Shown here in pieces: positions 30,621 to 39,037 of a DNA stretch of 64,000 bases. Position numbers and translations under genes: made by a program. The notes beneath the pieces are model-generated. The model searched no databases and had not been told where the DNA came from. It worked only from the letters and a program-made list of their open reading frames with translations. Origin of the DNA: Rubrivirga sp046845755 (GTDB lineage Bacteria > Bacteroidota > Rhodothermia > Rhodothermales > Rubricoccaceae); the NCBI RefSeq assembly GCF_046845755.1, contig NZ_CP177357.1, positions 3,224,001-3,288,000 on the forward strand, in the 5' to 3' direction. How positions within the stretch are numbered: position 1 is the stretch's first letter; every line of letters starts with the position of its first letter.

Positions 30621-31737
30621 ATACCGTCGTCTCGGGGCGGAAGGCGAACCACGCGAAGGCGAACGTGTCGTGCGTGGGGAGCAAGTCGAGCCGCGTCCCC
30701 GCCAGCGAGCCCGAGATCGCCATCCCCGTGGCGTCCCACCGGCTGCCGGTCTCGGCGTCCACGAAGGCGCCGCCCTCGCGGCGGAACGTGAGCGTGGCCG
30801 GACGGCCATCGACCCGGACGGTCCGGCGGAAGGCGCCCGCCGAGCCGACCGCGCGCGCGTCCGCGATCCGGTCCTCCCCGAGCGCCGTCGCCGTGTCGCC
30901 GGCGTGGAAGACGACGATCTCGACGCCCCCGAGGCGGTCCTCGACGACACCCCGCTCGCGCGTGAGGTCGGCGGGGTACGCCCGGAACGCGCCGCCCGCC
31001 TCGACGGCGACGACGCGCGCCATCGGCGCCAGCCGGCCGTCGGGAGGGCCGTCATAGAGGATGGGCGACTGCGCGACGTCGTCGTAGCCGACGTAGGGGT
31101 TGCGGCCGTAGTCCCGCCGGTGGCCGGTTTTGCGCGAGAGGACCGGCGCGTCGGGCTCGGCGGCGCGGGCCTGGGCGAACGAGACGATCTGGGCGGGCAG
31201 CACGTCGAGCGTCGAGCCGACCAAGTCGCCCACGAGCGCCTCGCCGGTGTACTGCTGCCACAGCGTCTCGGTCTGGCGGTCGAACATCACCAGGTCCGAG
31301 TGGCGGAGCAGGCCCGAGACCCCGAAGTCGAGCACGCGCGGGCCGTCGGGCGTCTCGACCGTGCGGCGGACGGCGACGGCGCTGTAGCACAGCGGGCAGA
31401 ACGTGACCGCGACGGGCTCGCCACCGAGGGAGTCGTTCGCGATCTCGTGCCACGTCAGGATCTGGAGCGGATAGATCTTGGCCTCCCCGCGCAGGCGGAG
31501 CAGGACGACGGGCTCGCGATCCGCCAACCACACGCTCGCGCGGTCGGCGGTGATAAAGTCCGGCGCGTCGATGGCCGGGATGCCGTCCTTGGGCGGGCCG
31601 CCGGCGCGGAGCTCGGACAGCTCGATGGTCCGCCGCGCCGTGTTCGTGTCGAAGCCCGGCAGCGCGCGCTCGGGCGCCTGGGCCTGGGAGCAGCCCGCGA
31701 GCAGGAGGACGGCGGCGAGGAGGAGGGCGCTACGCAT
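30610..31737 (-). CDS. DUF3179 lipoprotein
   Basis: 375 residues. Lipobox LLAGC (Cys16) after a Leu-rich signal. The family signature is clear: DGIPAIDAPDF, then LQILTWHEIANDSLGGEP, VTFCPLCYSAV and DFGVSGLLRHSDLVMFDRQT, and later LPTHDTFAFAWFAFRPET. The conserved CPLC pair suggests a metal or disulfide role. The family function is unknown. A periplasmic or surface location follows from the signal. The frame is open far upstream, but ATG 31737 is the only one that gives a lipoprotein signal. Confidence 0.85.
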   Translation of the reverse strand: MRSALLLAAVLLLAGCSQAQAPERALPGFDTNTARRTIELSELRAGGPPKDGIPAIDAPDFITADRASVWLADREPVVLLRLRGEAKIYPLQILTWHEIANDSLGGEPVAVTFCPLCYSAVAVRRTVETPDGPRVLDFGVSGLLRHSDLVMFDRQTETLWQQYTGEALVGDLVGSTLDVLPAQIVSFAQARAAEPDAPVLSRKTGHRRDYGRNPYVGYDDVAQSPILYDGPPDGRLAPMARVVAVEAGGAFRAYPADLTRERGVVEDRLGGVEIVVFHAGDTATALGEDRIADARAVGSAGAFRRTVRVDGRPATLTFRREGGAFVDAETGSRWDATGMAISGSLAGTRLDLLPTHDTFAFAWFAFRPETTVWEE

Positions 31738-31817
31738 GGCTCTCCCGACGCGGCGCGGCACGCGCGGCTTACGCATCGCGCGGCCGGCCGACGACGGGCC
31801 GCCGTCCGCGCCCTGCC

Positions 31818-32462
31818 CTACGCCTCGTTCGGCATCTGGGCCTTGAACGTGAACGCCGCTAGCGCCCCGCCCGCGAACGTCGCCACGAGGTACACCCACA
31901 GGCTCGCCATGGACTGCCCCTCGCCCACGACCACGTCGACGAGGACCGGGCCGAGCGCGACGGCCGGGTTGAAGGCGCCGCCCGAGATCGGCCCGGCCGC
32001 CAGCGCGCCGCCCAGCACCACGAGCCCGATCGCCAACCCGTAGTAGTCGTTGCCCGCCGTGCCGCTGACGGTCGCCACGTGCAGGATGACGAGCGCGAGC
32101 AGGAACGTGAACAGCAGCTCCAGCAGGAAAAAGGCGCCCAGGCCCGTCTCCTCGGCCGGCGTCACCTGGAGCACGTCGCCGGTGACGAGGTAGGCCGCGA
32201 ACGCCGCCAGCACCGCCGCCAGCACCTGCACCGCCACGTACGCACCGGCCTCCGGGATCGTGATCCGGCCCCGGATCCAGACCGCGAGTGTGACGGCCGG
32301 GTTGTAGTGCGCGCCCGAGATGTGGCCGCCCATGTAGATCACCGCGATCAGCACGCCGGCAATGGCGAGGGGCGCGAGCGCGCTCCCGATCAGGACCGTC
32401 AGGCCGATCGTCAAGACGAGAAAGAACGTGCCGAGAAACTCGGTGAGGAGCTTGGGAGCCAT
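31818..32462 (-). CDS. aquaporin (MIP family channel)
   Basis: 214 residues with six membrane segments and both hourglass NPA motifs, HYNPAVTLAVW (first) and AFNPAVALGP (second). This passes water or small neutral solutes through the inner membrane. The selectivity-filter residues cannot be assigned with certainty, so aquaporin versus glycerol facilitator is open, although the small size and GISGAHYNPA-like pattern favour a water channel. It starts 80 bases upstream of the DUF3179 gene, same strand. Confidence 0.9.
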   Translation of the reverse strand: MAPKLLTEFLGTFFLVLTIGLTVLIGSALAPLAIAGVLIAVIYMGGHISGAHYNPAVTLAVWIRGRITIPEAGAYVAVQVLAAVLAAFAAYLVTGDVLQVTPAEETGLGAFFLLELLFTFLLALVILHVATVSGTAGNDYYGLAIGLVVLGGALAAGPISGGAFNPAVALGPVLVDVVVGEGQSMASLWVYLVATFAGGALAAFTFKAQMPNEA

Positions 32463-32585
32463 GGGTCGGGGAGGCCAGGGAAGGGGACGCCAAAGCTAGA
32501 CCGGACAGTCGTGCTAGCCGGAACGCGACCGTGCCCGAACCGGCCGCCAGCCCACGCACACGGCTCGCACCTGTTTTCTTGTGCC

Positions 32586-32864
32586 ATGCCGCCTCGTCTA
32601 AACCCCGTCCGCCCGCCCATTGTCCCGCCCCGCCCGACCAGTATGTCGGCTCGCGAATACGAGGCGTATCAGCTGTTCGTGCTCGGCGAGGCCGGCGTCG
32701 AACGCGTCCGCCTGCGCGCGCCGCGCACGCCCGACGCCCCACGCCTGTGCCGCGACAACGACGGCCTGGAGATGACGCTCGACGACGCCATGCGGCTGCA
32801 GTTCATCCCCCACGACGTCGGCGAAGACGTGCGGTGCACGTGCACGTACCGCCCCGCGTGGTGA
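32586..32864 (+). CDS. small hypothetical protein with a Cys-x-Cys tail
   Basis: 92 residues (or 73 if ATG 32643 is used). No known family. Residues about 24-50 look helical and polar; the last part is VGEDVRCTCTYRPAW, where the CxC pair might bind metal or form a disulfide. It lies between the aquaporin start and holA, 73 bases before holA on the same strand, and composition fits a real gene. Confidence 0.45.
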   Translation: MPPRLNPVRPPIVPPRPTSMSAREYEAYQLFVLGEAGVERVRLRAPRTPDAPRLCRDNDGLEMTLDDAMRLQFIPHDVGEDVRCTCTYRPAW

Positions 32865-32937
32865 GGCCACCGGGGCCTCGGTGACAGAGGGGGGCCTCGC
32901 CCCGGGCCTACCTTGGGGCCTTCCCCCCCGACCCCAC

Positions 32938-33975
32938 ATGGCAAACGGCCGCTCCAAGACAGGCGCCTCGTTCGACGACCTCTCGACCGGCTTCGCCAAC
33001 GGCCAGTTTGCCCCGCTGTACTTTTTCTACGGCCAGGAGGGCTGGTTCATGGACGAGCTCCAGCGGCTGGCGCTGAAGCACGCCGTCGAGCCCCACGAGC
33101 ACGACTTCAACGTCGACGTGGTGTTCGGGCCCGAGGCCTCGGCGCAGGCCGTGCTGGCGCAGTGCTCGCAGTTCCCGATGATGGCCGCGCGGCGGCTGGT
33201 GATCGTGCGCGGGTTCGAGAAGCTGGCCGACAACAAGCTGTTCCAGAGCTACGCCGCGGCGCCGAACCCCCAGGCCGTCGTGATCCTGCTGTGCGACTCG
33301 AAGCCCAACGTCTCGGCGCACCCGTACCGGGCGCTGCGCGAGAAGGCCGTGTGGTCGCTGTTCGATCCGCTCAAAGAGCGCCAGCTGGCGGGCTGGGTCG
33401 AAAAGCGGTTCCGCGCGCGGCGTGTCGAGACCGAGTCCGGCGCGGCCCAGATGCTGGCCGAGCTGGCCGGGGCCGACCTGCGCTCGCTCGAGTCCGAGGT
33501 CGACAAGTTGGTGACGTATGTCGGCGACCGGGCGCTCGTCACGCGCGACGACGTGCTTCGGGCGGCAGGACACTCGGCCGAGCAGAACCCGTTCGAGCTT
33601 CAGCACGCGCTCGGCCGCGGCGACGTCGCCCGCGCGCTCGCCATCGCCGACGCGCTGCTGACGCAAGCCGGGCAGCGCCGGGGCGAGGCCATCCGCATCG
33701 TCGCCCTGCTGGCGTCGCACGTGACGAAGCTGTGGAAGCTGACAGGTTGTCTGGCCCAGAACGTCCCCGAGCGCGAGTGGGCCGGACAAATCGGCGTGCC
33801 CCCGTTTGCCCTTCGTGACTATGTGTCACCCGCCAAACGGTACGGCGAGCGCGGCGTCCGGCGCGCCTTCGAGGCTCTCCTCGCGGCCGACCTAGAGCTC
33901 AAAGGGGCCTCTCACCGCGACGAGCGCCTGATCCTGACCCTAGCGCTCCGCCGCGCGGCAGCACCTCCCCGGTAA
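32938..33975 (+). CDS. holA: DNA polymerase III subunit delta
   Basis: 345 residues. HolA loads the beta clamp onto DNA as part of the clamp-loader complex. N-terminal signature PLYFFYGQEGWFMDELQRLA at residues about 26-45, then the AAA+ sub-domain with RRLVIVRGFEKL and LEVDKLVTYVGDR, and the C-terminal collar domain with RGEAIRIVALLASHVTKLWK. Start ATG 32938 is preceded by a C-rich stretch with no clear ribosome site. It is followed by a sigma factor gene on the same strand, 144 bases on. Confidence 0.88.
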   Translation: MANGRSKTGASFDDLSTGFANGQFAPLYFFYGQEGWFMDELQRLALKHAVEPHEHDFNVDVVFGPEASAQAVLAQCSQFPMMAARRLVIVRGFEKLADNKLFQSYAAAPNPQAVVILLCDSKPNVSAHPYRALREKAVWSLFDPLKERQLAGWVEKRFRARRVETESGAAQMLAELAGADLRSLESEVDKLVTYVGDRALVTRDDVLRAAGHSAEQNPFELQHALGRGDVARALAIADALLTQAGQRRGEAIRIVALLASHVTKLWKLTGCLAQNVPEREWAGQIGVPPFALRDYVSPAKRYGERGVRRAFEALLAADLELKGASHRDERLILTLALRRAAAPPR

Positions 33976-34119
33976 GGCTCATCGGGGAATCCACGTCAGG
34001 GATTCTACGAAGACCCCGCAGTCCTCCGTTGCAACAGGCGACCGGGCACGCTCCTTGCGCTTTTTGTTCCCGCTGCCCCCCGGCGGCCTCCCACCGACCC
34101 TTCCCCTCTCCTCCCCTCT

Positions 34120-34779
34120 ATGCCGACCCTGAAAAAGCAGACGTTCGCCAAGGCCAACCGGACCGTCACCCCGGCCTCGAAGAACCACGGCGTCCTCTCG
34201 CAGATGAACGACGAGGACCTGATGAGCCAGTTCCAGATGGGGACGGTCGAGGCCTTCGACATCTTGGTCGGGCGCTACCACGACCCGCTGACGAACTACA
34301 TCTATCGGTTCCTCGGCGACCTCAAGGAGTGCGAGGACCTGCTCCAGGAGACCTTCCTGCGCGTCTACCGCAACCGGCACAGCTACCGCCGAATTGCCAA
34401 GTTCTCGACGTGGCTCTACACCATCGCCGGCAACCTGGCGCGGTCCGAGTACCGCAAGCGCAAGCGCCGTCGCCTCTACAGCCTCCAGTCCGTCAACCGT
34501 GACGATGAGGAGTACGAGGTCGAGATCCCCGACGAGACGTTCCTGCCGGACAAGCACGCCGAGGGCACGATCCAGGACAAGTACATCCAAGACGCGCTGG
34601 CGCAGATCCCCGAGGAGTTCCGCGAGGTCGTCGTGCTGCGCGACGTCCAGCAACTCGCCTACGAGGAGATCGCTGACATCACGGGCCTCCCGATGGGTAC
34701 CGTCAAGAGCCGCATCAACCGGGGCCGTACCAAGCTCCAGGGCATCCTCCAGGAGGTCTACTCCCCGGAGGAGGCGTAG
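34120..34779 (+). CDS. ECF RNA polymerase sigma factor
   Basis: 219 residues of the sigma-E (RpoE-like) group. Region 2 (MGTVEAFDILVGRYHDPLTN, DLLQETFLRVYRNRHSYR) directs -10 recognition; region 4 (IPEEFREVVVLRDVQQLAYE, MGTVKSRINRGRTKLQ) directs -35 recognition. It has an unusual basic N-terminal extension of about 25 residues (MPTLKKQTFAKANRTVTPAS). No anti-sigma gene is adjacent, so its control is unclear. A strong terminator follows at 34825-34860. Confidence 0.9.
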   Translation: MPTLKKQTFAKANRTVTPASKNHGVLSQMNDEDLMSQFQMGTVEAFDILVGRYHDPLTNYIYRFLGDLKECEDLLQETFLRVYRNRHSYRRIAKFSTWLYTIAGNLARSEYRKRKRRRLYSLQSVNRDDEEYEVEIPDETFLPDKHAEGTIQDKYIQDALAQIPEEFREVVVLRDVQQLAYEEIADITGLPMGTVKSRINRGRTKLQGILQEVYSPEEA

Positions 34780-34824
34780 CGCTCCCTCTGTTCGAGGCGC
34801 AAGGCCCGTAAGCCTGAGCCACCC

Positions 34825-34860
34825 AAGCGGGCCGTCCTTCGGGGCGGCCCGCTTCTTTAT
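34825..34860 (+). terminator. rho-independent terminator after the sigma factor
   Basis: AAGCGGGCCG (34825-34834) pairs with CGGCCCGCTT (34845-34854) around TCCTTCGGGG, followed by CTTTAT. This is 45 bases after the sigma gene stop. Confidence 0.75.
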
Positions 34861-34977
34861 GGCCGACCTGCGAGCCGGTGGCGTGCGGTCCTCGCGGTCT
34901 CTCCACCGTCGCGCCTTGCCCGGGGCCGCCCGCGTCCGCTACTTTCGTCGTCCGCTGGCGCTCGCCGCCGGCGCACC

Positions 34978-35051
34978 GGGCCCTTAGCTCAGGGGTTTAG
35001 AGCGCTCGCCTCACACGCGAGAGGTCGATGGTTCAAATCCATCAGGGCCCA
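34978..35051 (+). tRNA. tRNA-Val(CAC)
   Basis: A 74-nucleotide cloverleaf. Acceptor GGGCCCT pairs with AGGGCCC, the D arm is GCTC...GAGC, the anticodon stem CTCGC/GCGAG encloses loop CTCACAC with anticodon CAC, and the T stem is GATGG/CCATC around TTCAAAT. The encoded 3' end is ACC rather than CCA. A damaged second copy sits at 39038-39101. The minus-strand reading of this locus gives a spurious MDLNHRPLACEASA peptide. Confidence 0.95.
34995..35039 (+). repeat. 45-base direct repeat, left copy (attachment-site-like)
   Basis: From GTTTAGAGC in the D arm to TTCAAATC in the T arm, these 45 bases inside the intact tRNA-Val are identical to 39048-39092. Together they bound about 4 kb of foreign-looking DNA. 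tRNA genes are common integration targets, so this fits an attL/attR pair, but no integrase is in the segment. Confidence 0.7.
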
Positions 35052-35054
35052 CCG

Positions 35055-35096
35055 CCCCTGTCTCCATCTAATTGGGAGACAGGGGGTTTGTATTTT
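35055..35096 (+). terminator. terminator of tRNA-Val
   Basis: CCCCTGTCTCC (35055-35065) and GGAGACAGGGG (35075-35085) form a perfect 11-base stem, followed by GTTTGTATTTT. It is a good rho-independent terminator 4 bases after the tRNA. Confidence 0.85.
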
Positions 35097-35165
35097 CGGG
35101 TCCAACAATCGGTCACGCGGGCGCCAACGAGAGGAGCCCGAACCCGAACCCCTTCGCCGGGCCGG

Positions 35166-35402
35166 GTCCGTGACTGTGACCGACAGCGTCCCATCGAAGC
35201 GGACGTCAAACAGCGTCAGACCTCGCTTGGCGCGCCCGCCCGAGACCTGGAACGGGGCGTCGACGACGTGCTCGACCGTGACGCCCGCCGCCTCGGACTT
35301 CCGCTCGAGCCAGTCGAGGTAACCGAGCGTGACCTCGCGATGGCCCGCGGGCGCCCGGTCGTTGACGAGCGACACGCGGGCTACGTGCTTCAAGGTCGAC
35401 AC
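35166..35402 (-). pseudogene. unrecognised reading-frame remnant
   Basis: A GTG at 35402 opens a frame with protein-like content: VSTLKHVARVSLVNDRAPAG, a Trp-Leu-Glu-Arg stretch and LTLFDVRFDGTLSVTVTDP. After about 35170 it degenerates into Arg/Ser and runs through the tRNA terminator to 34989, so only the first 75-80 residues can be real. I cannot name the family. A stop lies just upstream of the GTG. It diverges from the broken response regulator at 35417. Confidence 0.3.
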
Positions 35403-35416
35403 TCTCGGCGTCAGCG

Positions 35417-35831
35417 ATGGGGGTTACAGTGCTCGATATGGGAGCGGGTCGTGACGTACCTGACATCGCAGTCCTTGAACTCGAATCATCAGGCGTCTAC
35501 GCTGTACAGTTCGCGGTTGGAGCACGTGGCACGGCACCGAGGGTGCGATCCATCTTCGTCGGCCGTCCACCGCTCCCCCGGTTATGTGCGCTGCTCTGGG
35601 CGCGGGAGCGTTCGGGTTCGCCCAACAAGCCGTAGAAGAGATCGAGCCTGTCGTTCGGCTATCAGTTATGGACTGCAAATTCTATAACGCCGAGGACGAC
35701 AGTAGGGAGCTGAGCGACATTCTGCGCTCCCTATCCGAACGTTAGCAGACGTGCTCACATTGCTATCGAAGGGGCAGACCCAAGGCGAAGTAGCCGAGGC
35801 TCTCTTCCCCAGTCGAACGATCACAAACTAA
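35417..35831 (+). pseudogene. frameshifted NarL/LuxR-type response regulator
   Basis: Three frames line up with a response regulator. Frame one (from 35417) gives DVPDIAVLELESSGVYAVQF and RGTAPRVRSIFVG, the beta-3/beta-4 part of a receiver domain with Glu where the phosphorylated Asp is expected. The next frame (about 35575-35745) gives APPVMCAALGAGAFGFAQQA and a linker ending in DILRSLSER. The third (about 35746-35831) gives LADVLTLLSKGQTQGEVAEA and LFPSRTITN, a GerE-type helix-turn-helix, then stops. Two frameshifts separate them. It is therefore a decayed regulator inside the tRNA-bounded segment. It could also be chance similarity of a shorter part; the helix-turn-helix is the firmest piece. 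Confidence 0.55.
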
Positions 35832-36152
35832 TATGTAAATATTTATGTAATAGTTTAAGATCCAGAACCGCTGCGGCCGCGGTGGCCCTGGCCATAAGGG
35901 GCGGTGCCATCTAACGCGAGGGCCGAGCGCCGGAGCAGGTACACAACGAGCCGTCTCGCCTTGGGTACTTAAAATGAGACACACGATCATCGGGTCACCT
36001 GCTTGAATCCTGACCAGCCAAAGAATCCTGTAATTACATGGTTGATCGGTAACCTCGGGCCCAGTAAGATAGCCACCCGCCCACGGACGCCCCGCGTTCG
36101 ACGATCAGGTGCTGTGGTGGCACCTGGGGTCTCATACTATACACGCGCTCAC
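35832..36152. other. AT-richer gap without a recognised gene
   Basis: 321 bases. It starts with an AT-rich stretch (AATATGTAAATATTTATGTA near 35831-35850), unusual for this genome, and ends at the surface-protein start. Stop codons interrupt all frames. It probably holds the promoter of the next gene, but I cannot place it. Confidence 0.4.
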
Positions 36153-38726
36153 ATGCGAATCCTCTTACACCCCTCGCTCTACCTGGCCCTCCTCGTCGGA
36201 GTGGTAGCGGCCGCCCCTGCCGCCATTGCCCAGGCACCTCCACCCGGGGTAGACCCCACCCTCCCACCCTCGTGGGAGGATCGGCAGGTGGAGCCGGCGC
36301 AGGCCTCGTTCTCTGCCTCAACTACCGCTGGCACTGAGATCGTGAACAACCGAGACTCTGGGTGGTACGAGGATAGCATATATTCCCACAGCAGTAGCAA
36401 TACCAACTATTTTACGGGTGACGGCAATGGACCTGAATACAGATCTTTCTTTGTCTTTGACCTGCCTGCAGCGCTAACAGGCACAACGAGTGGCAAATTA
36501 GTAATAAATGAAACAGGATGTAATACCTCATCTAGCGGAACATATACGCTGTATGATGTCACGACGCCGGTTGGGACGCTGACTGCTGGTGGCTCCGGGA
36601 AGTTCTCGATATGGGCGGACCTCGGGTCTGGCACCTCCTACGGGACCCGCGCCGTAACGACGACCCCGGCGGCCCCCTTCGAGGTCGACCTGAGCGCCGC
36701 GGCGGTCCAGGCCATCAAGAACGGAGCGGGCGGTCCCTTCGCGATCGGCAGCGCGTATTCGCCCAACTCAGGTGGATTTATCCTCGGCTGCACGTCTGGC
36801 AGAATAGGCGACATCCAGCTCGTCCTTTCCACGACGTCGGTCAATGCCCCTCCCGTTGCGGACGCTGGTGCGGACCAGACCATCGAGGCAACGTCTCCCC
36901 TCGGCACCGAAGTTACGCTCGACGCGAGCGGATCGTCGGACCCGGACGGCGACGTGCTCACGTACTCGTGGGCGCTCGGCGGCACGGAGCTCAGCAACCA
37001 AGTGGCCGCCCAGCTCTCCCTGCCGCTCGGGACTTCCACACTCACTCTCACGGTGACCGACCCTAGTGGCGAGTCGGACACGGACGAGGTGGTCGTGACC
37101 GTCACCGACACGACGGCTCCGGCCCTCGCCCTCATCGGCGACGCCGCCATCACGCTCGAGTGCCCGGCCGACTACGAGGACCCGGGCACGACGGCGACCG
37201 ACAACGGCGACCCCGTCCCGGCGGTCTCCGTCGTCGGTACGGTCGGCTCCGCCGTCGGCACCTACATCCTCACGTACACGGCCTCCGACGCCTACGGCAA
37301 CACGTCGGACCCGGTCGTCCGGACCGTCGACGTCGTCGACACGACGCCTCCGGCCGTCGCCCTGAACGGGGCGGCGACGGTCGAGGTCGTCCGGTTCTCG
37401 GGCCCGTACGCCGACCCCGGCGCCACGGCCTACGACGCCTGTGAGGGGGCTCTCCCGGCCGCCACTCCCGACGTCGTCGACACCGCGCTCCCCGGCACGT
37501 ACACACTGGCCTACGCCGCGACCGACGCGGCCGGCAACACCGGGGCGGCCACGCGGACCGTCTACGTCGTCGACGACGCGTCCCTCCTCCCGGCCTACGC
37601 GCTCCTCGCCGACCACCACCTCAAGGCTGACCGGGCTACGACCTCAGGGGCCCTCCACGCCAACCGGAAGGTCGACCTCAAGGGCAACGACGGCGAGGGC
37701 GCCCACGCCGGGAGCCTCACCTCCTCCGACGAGGTCAAGGTGAAGGACGAGCAGACGGTCGCGGGCGACGTGACCGCGCCGAAGGTCCGCGTCGACCACG
37801 GTGCGCTCGTCTCTGGCGCCGTCGCCGAGCTGTCGGTGGCGACCGTGGCCCTCCCGGCGCTCCCGGCCATCGAGCCCGGCCGCGAGAAGGTCGACCTCAA
37901 GCAGGGCCAGGACCGGACGCTCGCGCCCGGCGCCTACGGCGACGTCAAGCTCGACGACGGGGCCGTCATCCGGCTCTCGACGGGGCTCTACGTCTTTGAC
38001 AAGCTCGACGTCAAGGACGGCTCGCGCGTCGAAGTCGACCTCTCGGCCGGCCCGGTCGAGATCCGCGTCGATGGCCACGTCACGTTCGACCACGAGTCGT
38101 CGGTCGAGCTCCTCCCGCTCGGCCCCGTCGATAGCCGGTACCTCACGGTCTACGCCGACGGGCACGTCGACATCAAACACGGGTCGACGTTCGCCGGCAC
38201 GGTCGTCGCCCCCGGCGACCACGTCCACGTCGACCACGGGTCGACGCTGACGGGCTCTGTGGCCGCGCGGGACATCGACGTGAAACAGTCAACCTTCGCG
38301 TTCCACGACGCCGGGTTCGTCGCCCTGGCTGGCTCCGCTCCGATCACCGCCGCCTCTTCGACGGCGGGGGGGGCAGACTCGGAGAGCGCGAAGGGCGAGA
38401 GCCCGGCCGAGGAGGCCTCCACCATGGCGGCCCCGGCCTCCATGTCATCGGTCGAGGCCGCGCCCGATGCGCTCACGCTCGAGGCCCCGTACCCGAACCC
38501 GACGCGCGGTCGGGCCACGCTCCGCTACGGGGTTCCGACGGCGGGCCCGGTCACGGTTGCGGTCTACGACGTCCGCGGCCGGGAGGTGCGCTCCACGCGG
38601 GCGACCGCGGCGGTGGGCTGGCACGAGTTCGAGCTCGACACGGCCGACCTCCCGTCCGGGCTGTACATGGTCCGCGTCGTGGCGGGCGCCGACGTCCAGA
38701 CCGGGCGGCTCACGGTGATCCGCTGA
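36153..38726 (+). CDS. large T9SS-sorted cell-surface protein with PKD and Ig-like domains
   Basis: 857 residues. Signal peptide (LYLALLVGVVAAAPAAIAQA) about 1-27. An N-terminal domain of about residues 45-215 has a DNRLRE-like look (EYRSFFVFDLPAALTGTTSG, LVINETGCN). A PKD domain starts near 231 (PPVADAGADQTIEA, DASGSSDPDGDVLTYSW). Two HYR/DUF5011-like Ig domains follow at about 320-395 and 397-470. Residues 475-720 form a beta-solenoid-like stretch with repeats such as DGHVDIKHGSTFAGTVVAPG. A Ser/Ala linker leads to a T9SS sorting domain from about 775 (APYPNPTRGRATLRYGVP). Likely displayed on the surface, possibly adhesive. The 5' quarter is AT-rich and the rest G+C-rich. ATG 36153 begins the signal peptide. 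Confidence 0.8.
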   Translation: MRILLHPSLYLALLVGVVAAAPAAIAQAPPPGVDPTLPPSWEDRQVEPAQASFSASTTAGTEIVNNRDSGWYEDSIYSHSSSNTNYFTGDGNGPEYRSFFVFDLPAALTGTTSGKLVINETGCNTSSSGTYTLYDVTTPVGTLTAGGSGKFSIWADLGSGTSYGTRAVTTTPAAPFEVDLSAAAVQAIKNGAGGPFAIGSAYSPNSGGFILGCTSGRIGDIQLVLSTTSVNAPPVADAGADQTIEATSPLGTEVTLDASGSSDPDGDVLTYSWALGGTELSNQVAAQLSLPLGTSTLTLTVTDPSGESDTDEVVVTVTDTTAPALALIGDAAITLECPADYEDPGTTATDNGDPVPAVSVVGTVGSAVGTYILTYTASDAYGNTSDPVVRTVDVVDTTPPAVALNGAATVEVVRFSGPYADPGATAYDACEGALPAATPDVVDTALPGTYTLAYAATDAAGNTGAATRTVYVVDDASLLPAYALLADHHLKADRATTSGALHANRKVDLKGNDGEGAHAGSLTSSDEVKVKDEQTVAGDVTAPKVRVDHGALVSGAVAELSVATVALPALPAIEPGREKVDLKQGQDRTLAPGAYGDVKLDDGAVIRLSTGLYVFDKLDVKDGSRVEVDLSAGPVEIRVDGHVTFDHESSVELLPLGPVDSRYLTVYADGHVDIKHGSTFAGTVVAPGDHVHVDHGSTLTGSVAARDIDVKQSTFAFHDAGFVALAGSAPITAASSTAGGADSESAKGESPAEEASTMAAPASMSSVEAAPDALTLEAPYPNPTRGRATLRYGVPTAGPVTVAVYDVRGREVRSTRATAAVGWHEFELDTADLPSGLYMVRVVAGADVQTGRLTVIR

Positions 38727-38734
38727 TGGAACCC

Positions 38735-38755
38735 GAGCGCCCAGGCGCTCTTTTT
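38735..38755 (+). terminator. terminator after the surface protein gene
   Basis: GAGCGCC-CA-GGCGCTC followed by TTTTT, eight bases after the stop. A clean rho-independent terminator. Confidence 0.85.
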
Positions 38756-39029
38756 ATCCGGTGAGAGAAGGGGGGCCGTGTCTACGCGACACGGCTCCCC
38801 TCTTCGTATCAGAGTGGCCCTGTCCAGCGAGTGAGGGGGGCGGGCCGTCGTACCCGACGACGAGGTCGACGCCCATGGCCTCCCCGGCCGCCTTGAGTCG
38901 GCGCGAGATAGTCACGTCGGCCCTCGACGGCTTGAGGTTCCCGGAGAAGTGGGTGTGGGCCACGAGCACGCTCCGGGCGTCGTAGCGGGGGCAGAATCGG
39001 ACGGCCTCCTCCAGCGATGCCACGCTCAC
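38754..39029 (-). pseudogene. RadC (JAB/MPN domain) C-terminal fragment
   Basis: The first 55 residues match the end of a RadC-type JAB domain: SVASLEEAVRFCPRYDARSV, then VAHTHFSGNLKPSRAD, which keeps the JAMM metal-site spacing HxH-x7-S-x2-D, then ISRRLKAAGEAMGVDLVVGY. The protein should have about 100-170 residues before this; instead the frame meets the damaged tRNA copy. After GYDG the tail is unlike RadC. RadC-like genes are common in mobile elements. It is a broken remnant and probably not functional. Confidence 0.7.
38771..38800. repeat. second hairpin downstream
   Basis: GGGG...CCGTGTC-TACGC-GACACGG...CCCC makes a strong stem 15 bases past the first terminator, within the tail of the minus-strand RadC fragment. 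It could end transcription from the minus side or be a repeat end. Confidence 0.45.
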
Positions 39030-39037
39030 GCCTACCG

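Noticed and set aside
34989..35100. Minus-strand peptide with MDLNHRPLACEASA
   Set aside because: It is the antisense reading of tRNA-Val, a well-known false gene.
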